A DNA stretch of 64,000 nt from Mycolicibacterium sp. TUM20985 (GCF_030295745.1 NZ_AP027291.1:3162001-3226000), one strand, 5' to 3'; positions 30,535 through 41,873 are shown, counted from the first letter of the stretch. Notes: generated from the letters alone by a model not told the origin. Program-made: numbers and translations.

Positions 30535-31901
30535 ACGATCACCGCGGTGAGCTCGAACTCCTCGAGGACGCCGGCCAGCCGCTCCCGCAGAGCGGCCTTC
30601 GTGTTCTCCATGCCGGGCTGATAGCCGACGACGGTGATGGTGACCTTGCCGTCGACCCGACCGGACACGACGGTCAGCAGACCACTTCGTTCCTCGAGCA
30701 CCTTGCGGGTGATGTGCCGGTCGATGCCGCGCAGCATCACCTGCTGGGCCGGTGCGCCACCGGGACAGGCGACCTCGACGGGCAGATCGCCGACGTTGGA
30801 ACACGACACCGGCTGGTCGGTGAACCCGAAGGCCAGATCGGCCGTGTGTCTGACCGCCACCTTGGGGATGAACGGGGTCAGCGCCATGAGGCGCATCGCC
30901 TCGTCCGGCTGTTCGCGCATGACCTTGAGGGCATCCCGCACCGCGACGCGGGTATCCGACAAGTCCTTCGCGACGTGCGTCGGATCGACGCGGACGTAGG
31001 CCAACGTGACCGCGTTGGCCCTGGTGTCCTCCAGGGTGCGGTCGTTGATGGGGACGATCAGGCCGACCGTTCCGTCGTCGGCGAGCGCGCGGCCCTGCCG
31101 TACGGCCAATCTGGCCGCCAGCCCCGCCTGCAACGAATGGGTGTTGCCCCCAAGCTCTTTCGCCCGACGGTCCCACTCCGCGAGGTCGATGAACGCCGAG
31201 ATGGCGGGCACGACCACCGTCTCGTCCGGGTTCGTCACACGCCGGGCTCTCGCCGGTTTCGGTGCAGGTTTCGGTGCCGTCTTCGAGTGACGGCGCTTGG
31301 CCCGCAGAAACTTGGCGGCCGCGACGATGGTGCGACCGAGTTCGGGTAGGTCGCTCAGTGTCTGCCGCCCGTCGCCGACCAACGCCTGGCGCCTCGTCCT
31401 CGACCGCGGTGGCGGATACCCGAGGTCGCGTCGAGACCCCTGAACCGCCTCGAACACCGTCAGCAGCGCTGCGCCGCCATCGGCCAGACAGTGCGACCCG
31501 ACCAGGGTCACCGCCGTCGATCCGTCGGTCATCGGCAGGACGCCCATCCGCCACCCCGGACCGAATTCCGGATCGCTCGGACGCTGCGCGACCTCGTCGA
31601 GCCAGTCGCTGAGCGCCGCACGTGGCCGGGGTTCGGATTCGATCTCGAGTGGCGCTGCGGGACCCAGGGACGACACCCAGCGGTGCCTACCGAAGGGCAG
31701 CACCGACGGTTCGATCAGTCGGCCCGCCAGCCCGTAGCCGAAGTCCCGGTGGAAACGCCGGATCTCGTCCCAGTCCATCGAGTGCTCGTAGACCCACACC
31801 ATCTGCATGGCGGCCGCCTGCCCGGTGGCACGCAGGCCCAGGAACAACGCCTGGTCGACGTAGTCCAGCCGGTGCTCGGTCCGCGGCCGGGCCCTCGACA
31901 C
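30531..31901 (-). CDS. HXXXD-motif acyltransferase (WS/DGAT/PapA-like), paralogue 3
   Basis: A 456-residue putative acyltransferase with SHCLADG (His137, Asp141), the version of the three that best keeps the consensus HXXXDG, and with VSCSNVGDLPVE near residue 350. A basic linker rich in Lys/Pro/Ala (about residues 200-225) separates the two lobes. The GTG at 31901 starts 6 nt after the papA stop, and its TGA stop overlaps the next gene's GTG. It has eight extra N-terminal residues compared with the other two paralogues. Likely works with PapA on the same product; donor and acceptor are unknown. Confidence 0.75.
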   Translation of the reverse strand: MSRARPRTEHRLDYVDQALFLGLRATGQAAAMQMVWVYEHSMDWDEIRRFHRDFGYGLAGRLIEPSVLPFGRHRWVSSLGPAAPLEIESEPRPRAALSDWLDEVAQRPSDPEFGPGWRMGVLPMTDGSTAVTLVGSHCLADGGAALLTVFEAVQGSRRDLGYPPPRSRTRRQALVGDGRQTLSDLPELGRTIVAAAKFLRAKRRHSKTAPKPAPKPARARRVTNPDETVVVPAISAFIDLAEWDRRAKELGGNTHSLQAGLAARLAVRQGRALADDGTVGLIVPINDRTLEDTRANAVTLAYVRVDPTHVAKDLSDTRVAVRDALKVMREQPDEAMRLMALTPFIPKVAVRHTADLAFGFTDQPVSCSNVGDLPVEVACPGGAPAQQVMLRGIDRHITRKVLEERSGLLTVVSGRVDGKVTITVVGYQPGMENTKAALRERLAGVLEEFELTAVIV

Positions 31902-31907
31902 GGTGGC

Positions 31908-33398
31908 TCAGCCCTTGGCCATCGGCAACAGCGGCTCGAGATCGCGAACGGCGTTGCGGCGCAGCGCCTCCCCATGCCGCACGTGAGCACGGGCGGGTGC
32001 CGTCGTGACACCCTCGGCCACGCCGAGATAAGCCGCCGTCATCGCTGCGAGGTACCGGTCGATCGACTCACGGGCGATGGGGTTGTTCGGGAAGGCCACG
32101 GTGACCGACGTCTCGCGCTCGCTCCGATTGACCCAGATCCCGATCTGGTAGGCCGACCGAGCGTCGCTGTAGACCTTGCCGTTCATCCGTTCCCACTCCG
32201 CGATGATGCTCGCGGACAGCGGCGGCAGACCCGCATCGAGATACGACACCATTGGGACACCCGGGGCTGGTTTGCGCAGCCCCACTGATTCGTCGGCCAA
32301 CTCCAGCACTCGGTCGAACGGGATCGGCCCCAAGGGCATCCGACCGTCGAACGAAACCTGCGCCGCCTTGGCGGTCGCTGCGAAGGACGCCGGGTCCACC
32401 GACACGGAGACGGGCACCACGCCGGTGAACCAACCCGTGGTCTGAAACTCCTCGGGAGTCTGGCGTGTGGTCGTCGGGGTGATGACGTGGTAGTCAGTCG
32501 ACCCGGTCACCGCGTGTTGCGCCATTGCCGCGCAGGCGAACACGCCGCCGATGAAGCGCGCCCCGGCCGCGGTGCACGCCGCTTCGAATCGATCGGACTG
32601 CGGCTTGTCCATCAACCGCACCGTGACCAGGTCGCCGGTGGTCGACCACGGCGGGTCACCCAGCGGCATCGGGAACTGCGGCATGGTCCCGTCGTTGCAC
32701 CGGGCGAAGTCGACCCACTCCTGCACCGCGGGCGTCTCGAGCGTCAGCGACGAGAGGAAGTCGTGCTGGCGCACGCAGTATTCGTCATAGCTTCCGGCGG
32801 CAGGCAACGGAATCGGAGCGCCACCGCTGGCAAGCGCGGCGTACATCATGTGGATCTCCAACAGCACCACACCCATGAACATCGCGTCGGTGTGCACGTG
32901 GTCGACGCTGATGTAGAAGGTGAAGTGGTCGGCGCGCTGAATGACGCCGAACGAGAAGCAATCCCACTGCAGCGGATCCGGTGTGGAGAGCACGTGCTCG
33001 CGCCATTCCGTCGCCGTCATCTCACCGTGCTTGGTGGGCACGAAGGCGATGTCCCGTGGATTGTCGACGGTGTGCCGCACGATCTCGCCGGAATCGGTCA
33101 TCTCGAACCAGCTGTGGTACGTGTCGTGCCTGCGGAGGTAGGCGTTCACGACGTGGGTCATCGCCCGAACGTCGCACTGGCCGGGCATGTCCCACGCCGG
33201 GATGTTCAACCGGGCCATGTCGCTGCCCATGGACTCGTGCGTGAGATACCCGCGGATGTGTTGGGCCTGTTGGTAACTCGGCGGCACGTTGCTCACCGGG
33301 GCGTTGCGTACCTTTACGCGGCTGACGGGCGAGGGGTGCCATGACACCACACACCCCGACGTTCCGTTCCAGTCGTGGATCGCCTTGATCGCAACCAC
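31908..33398 (-). CDS. papA: Polyketide-associated acyltransferase (PapA family)
   Basis: Transfers PKS-made or fatty acyl chains onto a sugar or diol acceptor, as PapA1-A4 do on trehalose in mycobacteria. 496 residues. The catalytic HXXXD is H167-VHT-D171 (SVDHVHTDAMF). The second conserved region is TTGWFTGVVPVSV near residue 345, in the C-terminal lobe. The GTG at 33398 has an excellent GGGGGAG ribosome binding site 5-11 nt upstream. Placed 58 nt after the PKS gene, in the order pks-papA known from the M. tuberculosis pks5-papA4 and SL-1/PAT loci. The exact PapA subtype cannot be fixed by eye. Confidence 0.92.
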   Translation of the reverse strand: MVAIKAIHDWNGTSGCVVSWHPSPVSRVKVRNAPVSNVPPSYQQAQHIRGYLTHESMGSDMARLNIPAWDMPGQCDVRAMTHVVNAYLRRHDTYHSWFEMTDSGEIVRHTVDNPRDIAFVPTKHGEMTATEWREHVLSTPDPLQWDCFSFGVIQRADHFTFYISVDHVHTDAMFMGVVLLEIHMMYAALASGGAPIPLPAAGSYDEYCVRQHDFLSSLTLETPAVQEWVDFARCNDGTMPQFPMPLGDPPWSTTGDLVTVRLMDKPQSDRFEAACTAAGARFIGGVFACAAMAQHAVTGSTDYHVITPTTTRQTPEEFQTTGWFTGVVPVSVSVDPASFAATAKAAQVSFDGRMPLGPIPFDRVLELADESVGLRKPAPGVPMVSYLDAGLPPLSASIIAEWERMNGKVYSDARSAYQIGIWVNRSERETSVTVAFPNNPIARESIDRYLAAMTAAYLGVAEGVTTAPARAHVRHGEALRRNAVRDLEPLLPMAKG

Positions 33399-33456
33399 TA
33401 TATCTCCCCCGCTCTTGGTACATCGGTGGGCGACATCATTGGCGCTGATCCGTTTC

Positions 33457-36400
33457 TCATGACGCCGCCGGTACGGCGGCGTCGACGTCGAGGTCGACGG
33501 CCATCATCTCGCAGAGCCGTTCGGCGAGGGCGCGCACCGTGGTGACGTCCGTGGAACCGATCCGAACGCCGGTCTCGGACTCCAGGCGCGTGCGCAGTTC
33601 CAGCGTGCCGAGTGAGTCTAGGCCATATTCCGACAGTGGTCGGTCCGCGTCGACCGACCGCCGCAAGATCAGGCTCATCTCCTCGGAGATCAACCGTCGC
33701 ACGCGTGCGGGCCACTCTGCCCTGGCGAGCAACCGCAGTTCCTCGAGGAACTCGCTGGTCCCGGAACGGTCTTGACCCATGGCCGCGAAGGCCTCCGCGA
33801 ACGGGCTGGTCTGGGCGAACGCGGTCAGCCACGCGGCCCCCGCCACCGGGGCGTAGCCGGAGTACACCCGCGTATGACGCATCAGTGCGTCGAACGCGTA
33901 GGCCCCGTCCTCGGGGGCGATGGCCATCCCGTCGTTGTCGGCCATGGCTTGGCCGGCGCCGATCTGGGCCCACGCCCCCCACGCCACCACCTGAGCCGGC
34001 AGGCCCTGCGCGCGGCGCCACCGTGCGAAGGAATCCACCCAGCTGTTGGCGGCCGCGTAGGCGCCCTGACCCGGCGAACCGACCATCGCGGCGGCCGACG
34101 AGAACGAACAGAACCAGTCCAGCGATGCCGTGGCGGTGGCTTCGTGAAGACGCCATGCGCCCATCACCTTTGGTGCCCAATCACGGTCGATGAGATCGTC
34201 GGTGATGTTGGCCAGCGTCGCATCCTCGATCACTGCGGCGGCGTGGAGCACACCCCGCAGTGGCATTCCGGTCGCGGTCGCGACGGTGACGAGGCGGGTT
34301 GCCGTTCCCGGCTCCGAGACGTCTCCGAGTTCGATCTCGACCTCGGTGCCCGCCCGCCGCAGCCGCTCGATCGCGCGCAAGGTCTCCGGCTTCGGCGCCG
34401 ATCGACCGTTGAGGACGATCCGGCCGCAACCTGCCGCTGCCATCTTCTCGGCCAGGAACAAACCGAGACCACCCAGTCCGCCGGTGACGACGTACGCCCC
34501 CTCCCCACGGAACGCGGGCGCGCGCTCGGCGGGCACGACGGCCGCGAACTGTCCCGAGCGAGGCACGTCGAGCACCAGCTTCCCGGTGTGTTCGGCCGCA
34601 CCCATGGCTCGAATGGCGTTGGCGCCGTCGGACAGTGGGTAGTGCGTGGTCTGCGGAAGCGGAAGCACACCGTCGGCGATCTGCTGGTAGATCACCTCGA
34701 GGAGACTTCGCAGGGTGTCCGGGGTGACCAACGTCAGCAACGCGAGGTCCACGGCATAGAAGGACAGGTTCCGTCGGAAGGGGAACAGGCCCATCTTGGT
34801 GTCGCCGTAGATGTCGCGCTTGCCGATCTCGACGAACCGGCCGCCGAAGGTCAGCAGTTCCAGTCCGGCGCGTTGAGCCGCGCCAGGAAGGGAGTTCAGC
34901 ACGACGTCGACACCGTAGCCGTCGGTGTCACGCCGAATCTGATCGGCGAACTCGGTGGTGCGTGAGTCGTATACATGGGCAATTCCCATGTCGGACAACA
35001 TCTTCCGACGATCCGGGCTTCCGGCGGTGGCGTAGATCTCGGCACCGGCCGCGCGCGCGATGGCCACCGCGGCCTGCCCGACGCCGCCCGTCGCCGAGTG
35101 GATCAGCACCTTGTCACCCGGTGCGATCCTGGCCAGGTTGTGTAGCGAGTACCACGCGGTGGCGTGGGCACTGGGCACCGCCGCCGCCGTGCCGTCGGTC
35201 AGATCTCCGGGGATCCTGACCGCGAGGTTGGCATCGCAGGTGACGAACGTGCACCACGCACCGGTCGCCGAGATACCCGCGACGCGGTCACCGATTTGGT
35301 GATTGGTCACCCCCGCGCCCACGGCGGTCACCACACCGGCGAAGTCCGCGCCGAGCTGAGGCATCCGTCCTTCGAAGGACGGGTAGCGGCCGTAGGCGAT
35401 GAGGACGTCGGCGAAGTTGAGGTTGGACGCCGACACCGCTACTTCGATCTGGCCGGGACCCGGTGGGATGCGTTCGTAGGAAACGAGTTCCGCCGATTGC
35501 AGATCACCCGGGGTACGGATCTGCAACCGCATTCCATCCCGTTCGGGTCGTACCACGGTCGTATGGCGTTCGTCGGCTTGCAACGGGGTGACGTTCAGGC
35601 GGGCGGTGTAGTACTGCCCGTCCCGCCACGCCGTCTCGTCCTCGTCGGTGGACGAGAGCAACTCGGCACCCACCAGCCTGACGTCCGTTGCGTCGTCGAC
35701 GTCGATCTGGGTGGGTCGCATCCGCGGCTGCTCCATGCCGATGACGCGGATCAGGCCACGCAGACCACCCTGGGCCAAGTTTGGCACCTCGTCTGGGAGC
35801 ACGGTCTGCGCTCCCCTGGTGAGGACGAACAGTCGGGGCGGCTCGCCGGGCACGTCCGGAAGCACCTTGCTGATGCGCACCAGGTGCCGGACGTGATCGG
35901 CACCCTCGCTCACCACGTCGCCGTCGGTGCGGCGCGGATCCTCCACCACGACCACGCCCACGCTCGGGCGCGCTGCCAGCGACTGCCGCAGGAGCTCGGC
36001 CTGGACCGAGTGATCGGCCTGGACGCTCCACGTCATGGTGGTCACGTCCGCCTCGCCCGCCTTGAGGACGTCCGCGAGTTCGTGAGCGAACATGTCGGAC
36101 TCGTCAGACGTGCTGATCAGCAACCAGTGCCCGCTCCCGACGACGTCGGTGGCCGGGGCCTCCTGACGACGCCAGTCGATGGTCAGCAGCCGGTCGTTGA
36201 GGCGTCGCTCGCGCTGGCCCTCCTCGGAGACCCCGGTGCCCAGCCGGAGACCGCTCACCGTGAACAGGACGGCACCGAGGTCGTCGAGGACCTCGATGTC
36301 CACCTCGACCGAGCCGGCGTCGGCGCTCACCAGCTGCACGTAGCAGTAGTGGGCATTACGCGTCGAGGCGTGCGCACGCAGCCGGCGCACGCCCAGCGGC

Positions 36401-39400
36401 AACATCAGCGTGCCGGTGTCGTCGGCATGCAGCTCCGGGTGGGCACCAACGGCCTGGAAGCAGACGTCCAGGAGCGCGGGATGGATCCCGTACGCGCCCT
36501 GCTGCGATCGGATCGAGCCAGGTAGCGCCACCTCCGCGAACACGGATCCGCCGTGGCCCTCGGTCGCGTGCACCTTGGTCAAGCCGGCGAACGCCGACCC
36601 GTACTGGATGCCCCTGACGTCATACCACTCGCGCAGCTCGGCCCCGTCGAGCTCGACGGGGTGGGCGGCCAGCAGCTCGGCCACGTCACGGGTGGCAGAG
36701 GCGGGCTCGTCGTCGATCGCGTGCAGCACCGCGGTGGCGCGCCGGATCTCCTGGCCATCCTGGCGGGTCGTGACCTGGAAGTCGGCGACCCCGTCGGCGG
36801 TCACCGATGCGACGGCCGACACCGGGGTCTGCTCCTCCAGCAGTAACAATTCCTCGAACACGAGGTCACGGGCCTCGGCCGCGTCGCCGATCACCGTCCG
36901 TGCCGCCGCCAGCGCCATCTCGCAGTAGGCGGCGCCGGGGAGCGCTGCGACACCGTGCACTCGGTGGTCACCGAGCCAAGGCTGTGCCTCCGTGCCGACG
37001 TCGGATTGCCACACGTGCCGTTCGGGCTCCTCCGGCAGCCGGACGTGAGCTCCCAGGAGCGGATGCACGGCCAGCGTCGAGGTGCCCTGCTCCTGCCCGT
37101 CCCTGGTCAGGATCAGGCGCGGGTGGGTCCAGGTCGGCAGTGGGGCGTCGACCAGCGCACCGCCCGGCCAGAGTGCGGCCAGGTCGAGGGCGGCACCCGC
37201 ACTGTGCAGGGCGCCGACGAAACCCAGGAGCCCATGCGGCAGCTGCTGATCACGCCGCATGCTTGCCAGCGCCGCGAGGCGCACGTCGAGGCTGCGGGCG
37301 TTCTGGTCCACCGCGTAGGTCAGCAGCGGGTGCGGCGACAGTTCCCCGAAGACGCGGAAGCCGTCTTCGAGGGCAGCCTGCACGGCGGCGGCGAAGCGGA
37401 CGGCGTGGCGCAGGTTGTCCGCCCAGTAGTAGCCGTCGAAGTCCGCAGGATCACGCGGGTCGTAGAGCGTCGCCGAGTAGTACGGCACCGTCGGCTCGCT
37501 CGGCGAGATGTCCGCCAGGGCGTCGGTCAGGTCGTCCAGGATCGAGTCCACCTGCGGAGAGTGGGATGCGACGTCCACCGCCACCTCGCGCGCCATGACA
37601 CCGCGCGCCTCCCATTCGGCTGCCAGCGCGCGCACCGAGTCCTTGGCGCCCCCGACCACCGCGGACTGCGGCGATGCGACCACCGAGAGCACCACGTCGT
37701 TGATGCCGCGGGCGGCCAGCTCTGACAGCACCTGCTGGGCGGGTAACTCCACGGACGCCATTGCGCCGGATCCCGCGATGGTGGCCATCAGCTTCGACCG
37801 ACGGCAGATCACCTTCACGCCGTCTTCCAGGGACAGTGCCTCGGCCACGACCGCCGCCGCGACCTCGCCCATGGAGTGGCCGATCACGGCGCCCGGCGTG
37901 ACACCGTGGGACTTCATCGCGGCGGCGAGCGCCACCTGCACGGCGAAGACGGTCGGCTGCACCTCGTGGATACCCGTCACCACGGTGGGTGACGACATCG
38001 CCTCGGTCACGGAGAAACCGGACTCCGCGGCGATCAACGGCTCGAGCTCGGCGACCGCCTTGGCGAAGGCCGGCTCGGATGCCAGGAGGCCCGCACCCAT
38101 GGCCGCCCACTGCGAACCCTGACCGGAGAACACCCACACCGGCCCACGCTGGCCCTTGTCGACGGCGGGCTCGTACGGGGTCTCGCCGTCGGCGATCTCC
38201 CGGAGCGCGGCGACGAGCGAGTCCCGATCCGCGCCGAGCGCGACGGTTCGGACGGGCCGGTGCGCACGCCGTCGCGCCAGCGTGTACGCCAGGTCGGCGA
38301 GTTCGCCCGTGGGATCCTCGACCTCATCGCGACCCTCGACCCAGTCGGCGAGCCTGCCTGCACTGGCCCGCAGCGCCTCGGCGGACGTGGCGGACAGCGG
38401 GAAGAGCATCGGCGCGTCCGCGGCGAGTGCCGGGGTCGTCGTCGAGTCGACGACGCGTACCGGCTGACCGGTAGGCGCTTGCTCGAGGACGGCGTGCACG
38501 TTGGTGCCGGACAGCCCGTACGACGACACCGCCGCGCGGCGGGGATGGTCACCGTGGGCCGGCCACGGCGTGGCGTCCTCGGGAACGAAGAGCTTGGTCT
38601 CGATCCGCGCCATCTCGTCGGGCATCGCCGTGAAGTGCAGATTCTTGGGAATCGTCGCGTGTTGCAGCGACAGGACGGCCTTCATCAACCCAACCACGCC
38701 GGAGGCGGATTGACCGTGGCCGAAGTTGGTCTTGACCGACCCGAGCGCACATGGGCCCGCGGTCCCGTAAACGGTTGCCAGACCAGCGAACTCAATGGGG
38801 TCGCCGACTGGCGTGCCGGTGCCGTGCGCCTCGACCATGCCGATGGTGACCGGATCGATGCCGCCGGCCGCGAGAGCCGACCGATACACCGTGACCTGGG
38901 CATCGCGTGACGGGGTCGCGATGTTGACGGTGTGACCGTCCTGATTGGCGGCGGTTCCACGAATGACCGCCAGGACGCGGTCGCCGTCGGCGATCGCGTC
39001 GTCCAGCCGCTTCAGCATGACCATCGCGGACGCCTCGCCGGAGACGAATCCGTCGGCGTCGACGTCGAAGGCGTGGCAGGCACCCGTCGCGGAGAGCATG
39101 CCCTGAGCGGAACCCGAGGACATCTTGCGGGGCTCCAGCATGATCGATACGCCGCCGGCGAGCGCGAGGTCGCTCTCGCGGTCGTGGAGGCTTCTGCAGG
39201 CCATGTGGACGGCCAGGAGGCTCGACGAGCAGGCCGAGTCGACGGTGTAGGCGGGTCCGTGCACGCCGAGGTGGTAGGCGATGCGGCCGGAGGCCAGGCT
39301 GAAGTTGTTGCCGGTGAACCCGTATGGGCCCTCGACGGCATTCGCGTCGGCGGCGAGTAACTGGTAGTCGGCATGAGTCATGCCCACGAAGACGCCGGTC

Positions 39401-39762
39401 AAGGAGTCGGCGATGACCGCAGGGTCGATTCCCGCGTGTTCGACGGCTTCCCATGCGGTTTCGAGCAGAAGGCGGTGCTGCGGGTCGATCGACGTCGCCT
39501 CGCGCTCGCTGATGTTGAAGAAGTCGGCGTCGAAACCGGCGACGTCGTCGAGGAACGCGCCCCATTTCGACACCGAACGCCCAGGCACACCCGGCTCGGG
39601 ATCGTAGTACTCCTCGGCGTCCCAGCGGTCCAGGGGAACCGTCGTGACGGCGTTCTCACCCCTCATCAGCGCGGCCCACAGGCCGGCCGGTGAGTCGATG
39701 CCCCCGGGAAGTCGGCAACCCATGCCGATCACGGCAATCGAGGAGACCGGTGTCTCTGCCAC
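33457..39762 (-). CDS. pks: Mycocerosic-acid-synthase-like type I polyketide synthase (Pks5/MAS type)
   Basis: Iterative multifunctional synthase of about 2101 residues, near the 2100 of Pks5/MAS. Domains in order: KS (Cys178 in DSACSSS; His313 in EAHGTG; His349 in NFGHG), AT (Ser630 in [10 protein letters not shown] at 731-734, a methylmalonyl-type signature), DH (His933 in [10 protein letters not shown]), ER (NADPH site [10 protein letters not shown]), KR (from about 1755, Ser1889 and Tyr1902) and ACP (Ser2050 in GLDSLG). There is no thioesterase, consistent with PapA off-loading. It should elongate a FAAL-activated fatty acid with methylmalonyl-CoA to methyl-branched acids. The GTG at 39762 follows GGAGAGG by 10-12 nt; in-frame starts up to 39822 are possible. 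Confidence 0.95.
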   Translation of the reverse strand: MAETPVSSIAVIGMGCRLPGGIDSPAGLWAALMRGENAVTTVPLDRWDAEEYYDPEPGVPGRSVSKWGAFLDDVAGFDADFFNISEREATSIDPQHRLLLETAWEAVEHAGIDPAVIADSLTGVFVGMTHADYQLLAADANAVEGPYGFTGNNFSLASGRIAYHLGVHGPAYTVDSACSSSLLAVHMACRSLHDRESDLALAGGVSIMLEPRKMSSGSAQGMLSATGACHAFDVDADGFVSGEASAMVMLKRLDDAIADGDRVLAVIRGTAANQDGHTVNIATPSRDAQVTVYRSALAAGGIDPVTIGMVEAHGTGTPVGDPIEFAGLATVYGTAGPCALGSVKTNFGHGQSASGVVGLMKAVLSLQHATIPKNLHFTAMPDEMARIETKLFVPEDATPWPAHGDHPRRAAVSSYGLSGTNVHAVLEQAPTGQPVRVVDSTTTPALAADAPMLFPLSATSAEALRASAGRLADWVEGRDEVEDPTGELADLAYTLARRRAHRPVRTVALGADRDSLVAALREIADGETPYEPAVDKGQRGPVWVFSGQGSQWAAMGAGLLASEPAFAKAVAELEPLIAAESGFSVTEAMSSPTVVTGIHEVQPTVFAVQVALAAAMKSHGVTPGAVIGHSMGEVAAAVVAEALSLEDGVKVICRRSKLMATIAGSGAMASVELPAQQVLSELAARGINDVVLSVVASPQSAVVGGAKDSVRALAAEWEARGVMAREVAVDVASHSPQVDSILDDLTDALADISPSEPTVPYYSATLYDPRDPADFDGYYWADNLRHAVRFAAAVQAALEDGFRVFGELSPHPLLTYAVDQNARSLDVRLAALASMRRDQQLPHGLLGFVGALHSAGAALDLAALWPGGALVDAPLPTWTHPRLILTRDGQEQGTSTLAVHPLLGAHVRLPEEPERHVWQSDVGTEAQPWLGDHRVHGVAALPGAAYCEMALAAARTVIGDAAEARDLVFEELLLLEEQTPVSAVASVTADGVADFQVTTRQDGQEIRRATAVLHAIDDEPASATRDVAELLAAHPVELDGAELREWYDVRGIQYGSAFAGLTKVHATEGHGGSVFAEVALPGSIRSQQGAYGIHPALLDVCFQAVGAHPELHADDTGTLMLPLGVRRLRAHASTRNAHYCYVQLVSADAGSVEVDIEVLDDLGAVLFTVSGLRLGTGVSEEGQRERRLNDRLLTIDWRRQEAPATDVVGSGHWLLISTSDESDMFAHELADVLKAGEADVTTMTWSVQADHSVQAELLRQSLAARPSVGVVVVEDPRRTDGDVVSEGADHVRHLVRISKVLPDVPGEPPRLFVLTRGAQTVLPDEVPNLAQGGLRGLIRVIGMEQPRMRPTQIDVDDATDVRLVGAELLSSTDEDETAWRDGQYYTARLNVTPLQADERHTTVVRPERDGMRLQIRTPGDLQSAELVSYERIPPGPGQIEVAVSASNLNFADVLIAYGRYPSFEGRMPQLGADFAGVVTAVGAGVTNHQIGDRVAGISATGAWCTFVTCDANLAVRIPGDLTDGTAAAVPSAHATAWYSLHNLARIAPGDKVLIHSATGGVGQAAVAIARAAGAEIYATAGSPDRRKMLSDMGIAHVYDSRTTEFADQIRRDTDGYGVDVVLNSLPGAAQRAGLELLTFGGRFVEIGKRDIYGDTKMGLFPFRRNLSFYAVDLALLTLVTPDTLRSLLEVIYQQIADGVLPLPQTTHYPLSDGANAIRAMGAAEHTGKLVLDVPRSGQFAAVVPAERAPAFRGEGAYVVTGGLGGLGLFLAEKMAAAGCGRIVLNGRSAPKPETLRAIERLRRAGTEVEIELGDVSEPGTATRLVTVATATGMPLRGVLHAAAVIEDATLANITDDLIDRDWAPKVMGAWRLHEATATASLDWFCSFSSAAAMVGSPGQGAYAAANSWVDSFARWRRAQGLPAQVVAWGAWAQIGAGQAMADNDGMAIAPEDGAYAFDALMRHTRVYSGYAPVAGAAWLTAFAQTSPFAEAFAAMGQDRSGTSEFLEELRLLARAEWPARVRRLISEEMSLILRRSVDADRPLSEYGLDSLGTLELRTRLESETGVRIGSTDVTTVRALAERLCEMMAVDLDVDAAVPAAS

Positions 39763-40565
39763 GTACTTCACCCTCTCCAACGAACGAACCCGGTCCCCCG
39801 ACCCGGTGGCTCTGCGGGACATGTCGAAAACTTTGACCTACGGAGCACGTACCCAACCTCGGCGCGAAGCCGGTGGTCAGTTTTCGCTAACGGTTCAAAA
39901 CCAGAAAACAAACTTTTGGTACGGACCATTAGTATGAAAAATTCGGCAAATCCTTTACCGCCCTTTCCACTTCAGCATTCTTCGGTCGGGACACTACACC
40001 GACAGCTACCTATTCGTCCCAACAACGTCGTTTAGGCGCATATGCTGCGGAAACGCCGAAAATTGACGCCTGCGGCAACTTCTAGCGACTATCATTGCCC
40101 GTGGCAAAGGCTTCGCCACACGTAGATTCAGCAAATTTTGACGGCGTGAGCTGAAATAGTCAGGATCGCACTTCTGAGCGCTCGCACGGCAAACCGGCGG
40201 CGCAGTCTCGCCAGGCGCTCGGAGTCAGCATTGGTGCAGCCTGTAGCTACGCAGGCAGGCTGACGCGCCGTCGGAGCCGGGGTGGCGTACCGTTGCGCAC
40301 GGGCTCGTCGAGGAGCTCCCCGGCAGGCACCTAAGCCGCAGATGGCAATTGACACGACGATAACCACGACTGTCCGTACCGTCACTCTGGCAACATTGGT
40401 CTCGGCTGCTGCCAGATTCATCACCCGAACCGGCGAAGTTGTCGCCTTGATTAGCTCAAGTGGTTGTGCGCCAAAGGATTTCGTCGGACAACGGATGTTG
40501 TCCCACTTCGGCATGTACTAACAGCTTCGGCGAAAATTAGTGAACGAAATCGCCTCTCGGCGGTC
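39763..40565. other. AT-rich intergenic region upstream of the PKS operon
   Basis: About 800 bp without a convincing gene, the longest such gap here and clearly richer in A+T than its neighbours, especially 39,880-40,160. It should carry the PKS promoter and marks the right edge of the island. A minus-strand frame at 40,128-40,514 (128 codons) has one hydrophobic segment (residues about 46-62) ending in LGAC, but its codon third positions are not GC-biased and it lacks a ribosome binding site, so it is not called. Confidence 0.55.
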
Positions 40566-41858
40566 TCAGACCGCCGCGGAAAGACCCGGGAAGGGTGCGC
40601 CGAACTTGCCGACGGTGTCGAACCCGTGCCTACGGGCCTGGGCGACGCCCCGGCGGATCAATGCTGCGACCGCCACGAACCCCGCTTGATCACTCAGGAC
40701 GAACGGCGTCAGTAGTCGGTTGTGGACGAAGCCGAAGGCCAGCCCGTTGTCGGGATCTGCCCAGCCCAGGGACCCACCGAGGCCGACATGCCCGAAGCCC
40801 GGCAGCACGCCGGGCAGGGGCAGCCCGTGGTATCCGAGGTGGAACGACAACGGCATGAACAGCCCGCCGTCGGGATGCAGGCTGGGCGGACCGCTGAGTT
40901 TTGCGACCAGTTCGGTCGACAAGAACTGCGTTCCGTCGATACTTCCGCCGTTGGCGATGGCGCCGTACATCCGCGCCAGCCCCCTTGCCGTGGCGACCCC
41001 GTTGGCCGAGGGCAATTCCGCGTCGAGCAAAGAGATGTCACCCTGTACGGTCGACTTCATCCCGGGAAAGTACATCGACCCGAACCCGCCCGAGAATGGC
41101 AATGCGGCCAGCCGTGGTGCCACCAGATTGAAGATCGGGTTCTGAATCCTGCTCTGCGGCCCAATGATTCGGGCCGGCTGGGTAGGCGCTTCGGCGGGTG
41201 GGCGGCCGAGGTGGAGACCGTCGGTGTCGAGGGGCACGGCGAGCTCCGTTCGGAACAGTTCACCCATGCTGAGACCGGTGACCGCACGGGCCAGACCCGA
41301 CATCAGCCAGCCATAGGTAAGCGCGTGGTATGAGGGCCTGCCCTTCAGCCAGCCCATCGGTGCTGCGGCGATCCGGTCCTCCATGAGGAGGTGATCCATC
41401 AGGTCCGTCCGGCTGGCCCCGTTGAGCTGGGACAGTCCGGCGCGATGCCGCATGAGTTCGCGCACGGTGACGCCCGCCTTGCCGTTGGCGGCGAAGGCCG
41501 GCCAGTATTCGGCAACGGGGGCGTCATAGTCGATTAGACCGCGGTCGGCGAGCCGGTGGATGACGGTCGAGGCCATGCCCTTCGTTGCCGAGAACACCAT
41601 TGCGCCGGTGTCGGCGGTCCAACTCCTGGTGCCACGGCGGTCCGCCCAGCCAGTCCAGACATCGACGACCGGCTGGCCATCGAGGTAGACGCAGAGCGCA
41701 CCCCCGCCAAATCTCCGCCCTGGGAAGAGCCGGGCGAATGCCGCGACGACGCAGGCGAAGCTGGGATCCGCCGCGCCATGGACGCCACTCGGTAGGGCCG
41801 GGTCCTCGGCCCCGAGGGGAAGCGCCGCGCTGCGCTCCCCGCGTATGGCATGGGTCAC
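40566..41858 (-). CDS. lipL: Serine beta-lactamase-fold esterase/lipase LipL
   Basis: A 430-residue protein of the class C beta-lactamase/EstB esterase family. The nucleophile motif SxxK reads SATK (VFSATKGMAS, about residue 92) and the second catalytic Tyr lies in SYHALTYGWL. A GFGHVGLGG stretch near the C-terminus takes the place of the KTG-like motif. Position next to meaB matches M. tuberculosis LipL (Rv1497), shown to be an esterase and to hydrolyse beta-lactam-like substrates. No signal peptide is evident. The GTG at 41858 is preceded by TAAATT with 9 nt between, suggesting leaderless transcription. Confidence 0.88.
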   Translation of the reverse strand: MTHAIRGERSAALPLGAEDPALPSGVHGAADPSFACVVAAFARLFPGRRFGGGALCVYLDGQPVVDVWTGWADRRGTRSWTADTGAMVFSATKGMASTVIHRLADRGLIDYDAPVAEYWPAFAANGKAGVTVRELMRHRAGLSQLNGASRTDLMDHLLMEDRIAAAPMGWLKGRPSYHALTYGWLMSGLARAVTGLSMGELFRTELAVPLDTDGLHLGRPPAEAPTQPARIIGPQSRIQNPIFNLVAPRLAALPFSGGFGSMYFPGMKSTVQGDISLLDAELPSANGVATARGLARMYGAIANGGSIDGTQFLSTELVAKLSGPPSLHPDGGLFMPLSFHLGYHGLPLPGVLPGFGHVGLGGSLGWADPDNGLAFGFVHNRLLTPFVLSDQAGFVAVAALIRRGVAQARRHGFDTVGKFGAPFPGLSAAV

Positions 41859-41867
41859 AATGACGAC

Positions 41868-41873
41868 AATTTA
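41868..41873 (-). promoter_or_regulatory. Candidate leaderless -10 element for lipL
   Basis: TAAATT, 9 nt before the GTG at 41858, in the 78-nt gap after meaB. Confidence 0.35.

Noticed and set aside
30535..31554. N-terminal extension of the acyltransferase gene that ends at 29,206
   Set aside because: It overlaps the upstream paralogue in another frame; the GTG at 30534 with the GTGA overlap gives the same length as the paralogue at 11,650.
40128..40514. Possible small lipoprotein or membrane protein gene on the minus strand
   Set aside because: It has a hydrophobic segment and LGAC, but weak codon bias, no ribosome binding site and a hydrophobic stretch too far from the N-terminus for a lipobox signal. 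Mentioned with the AT-rich gap only.
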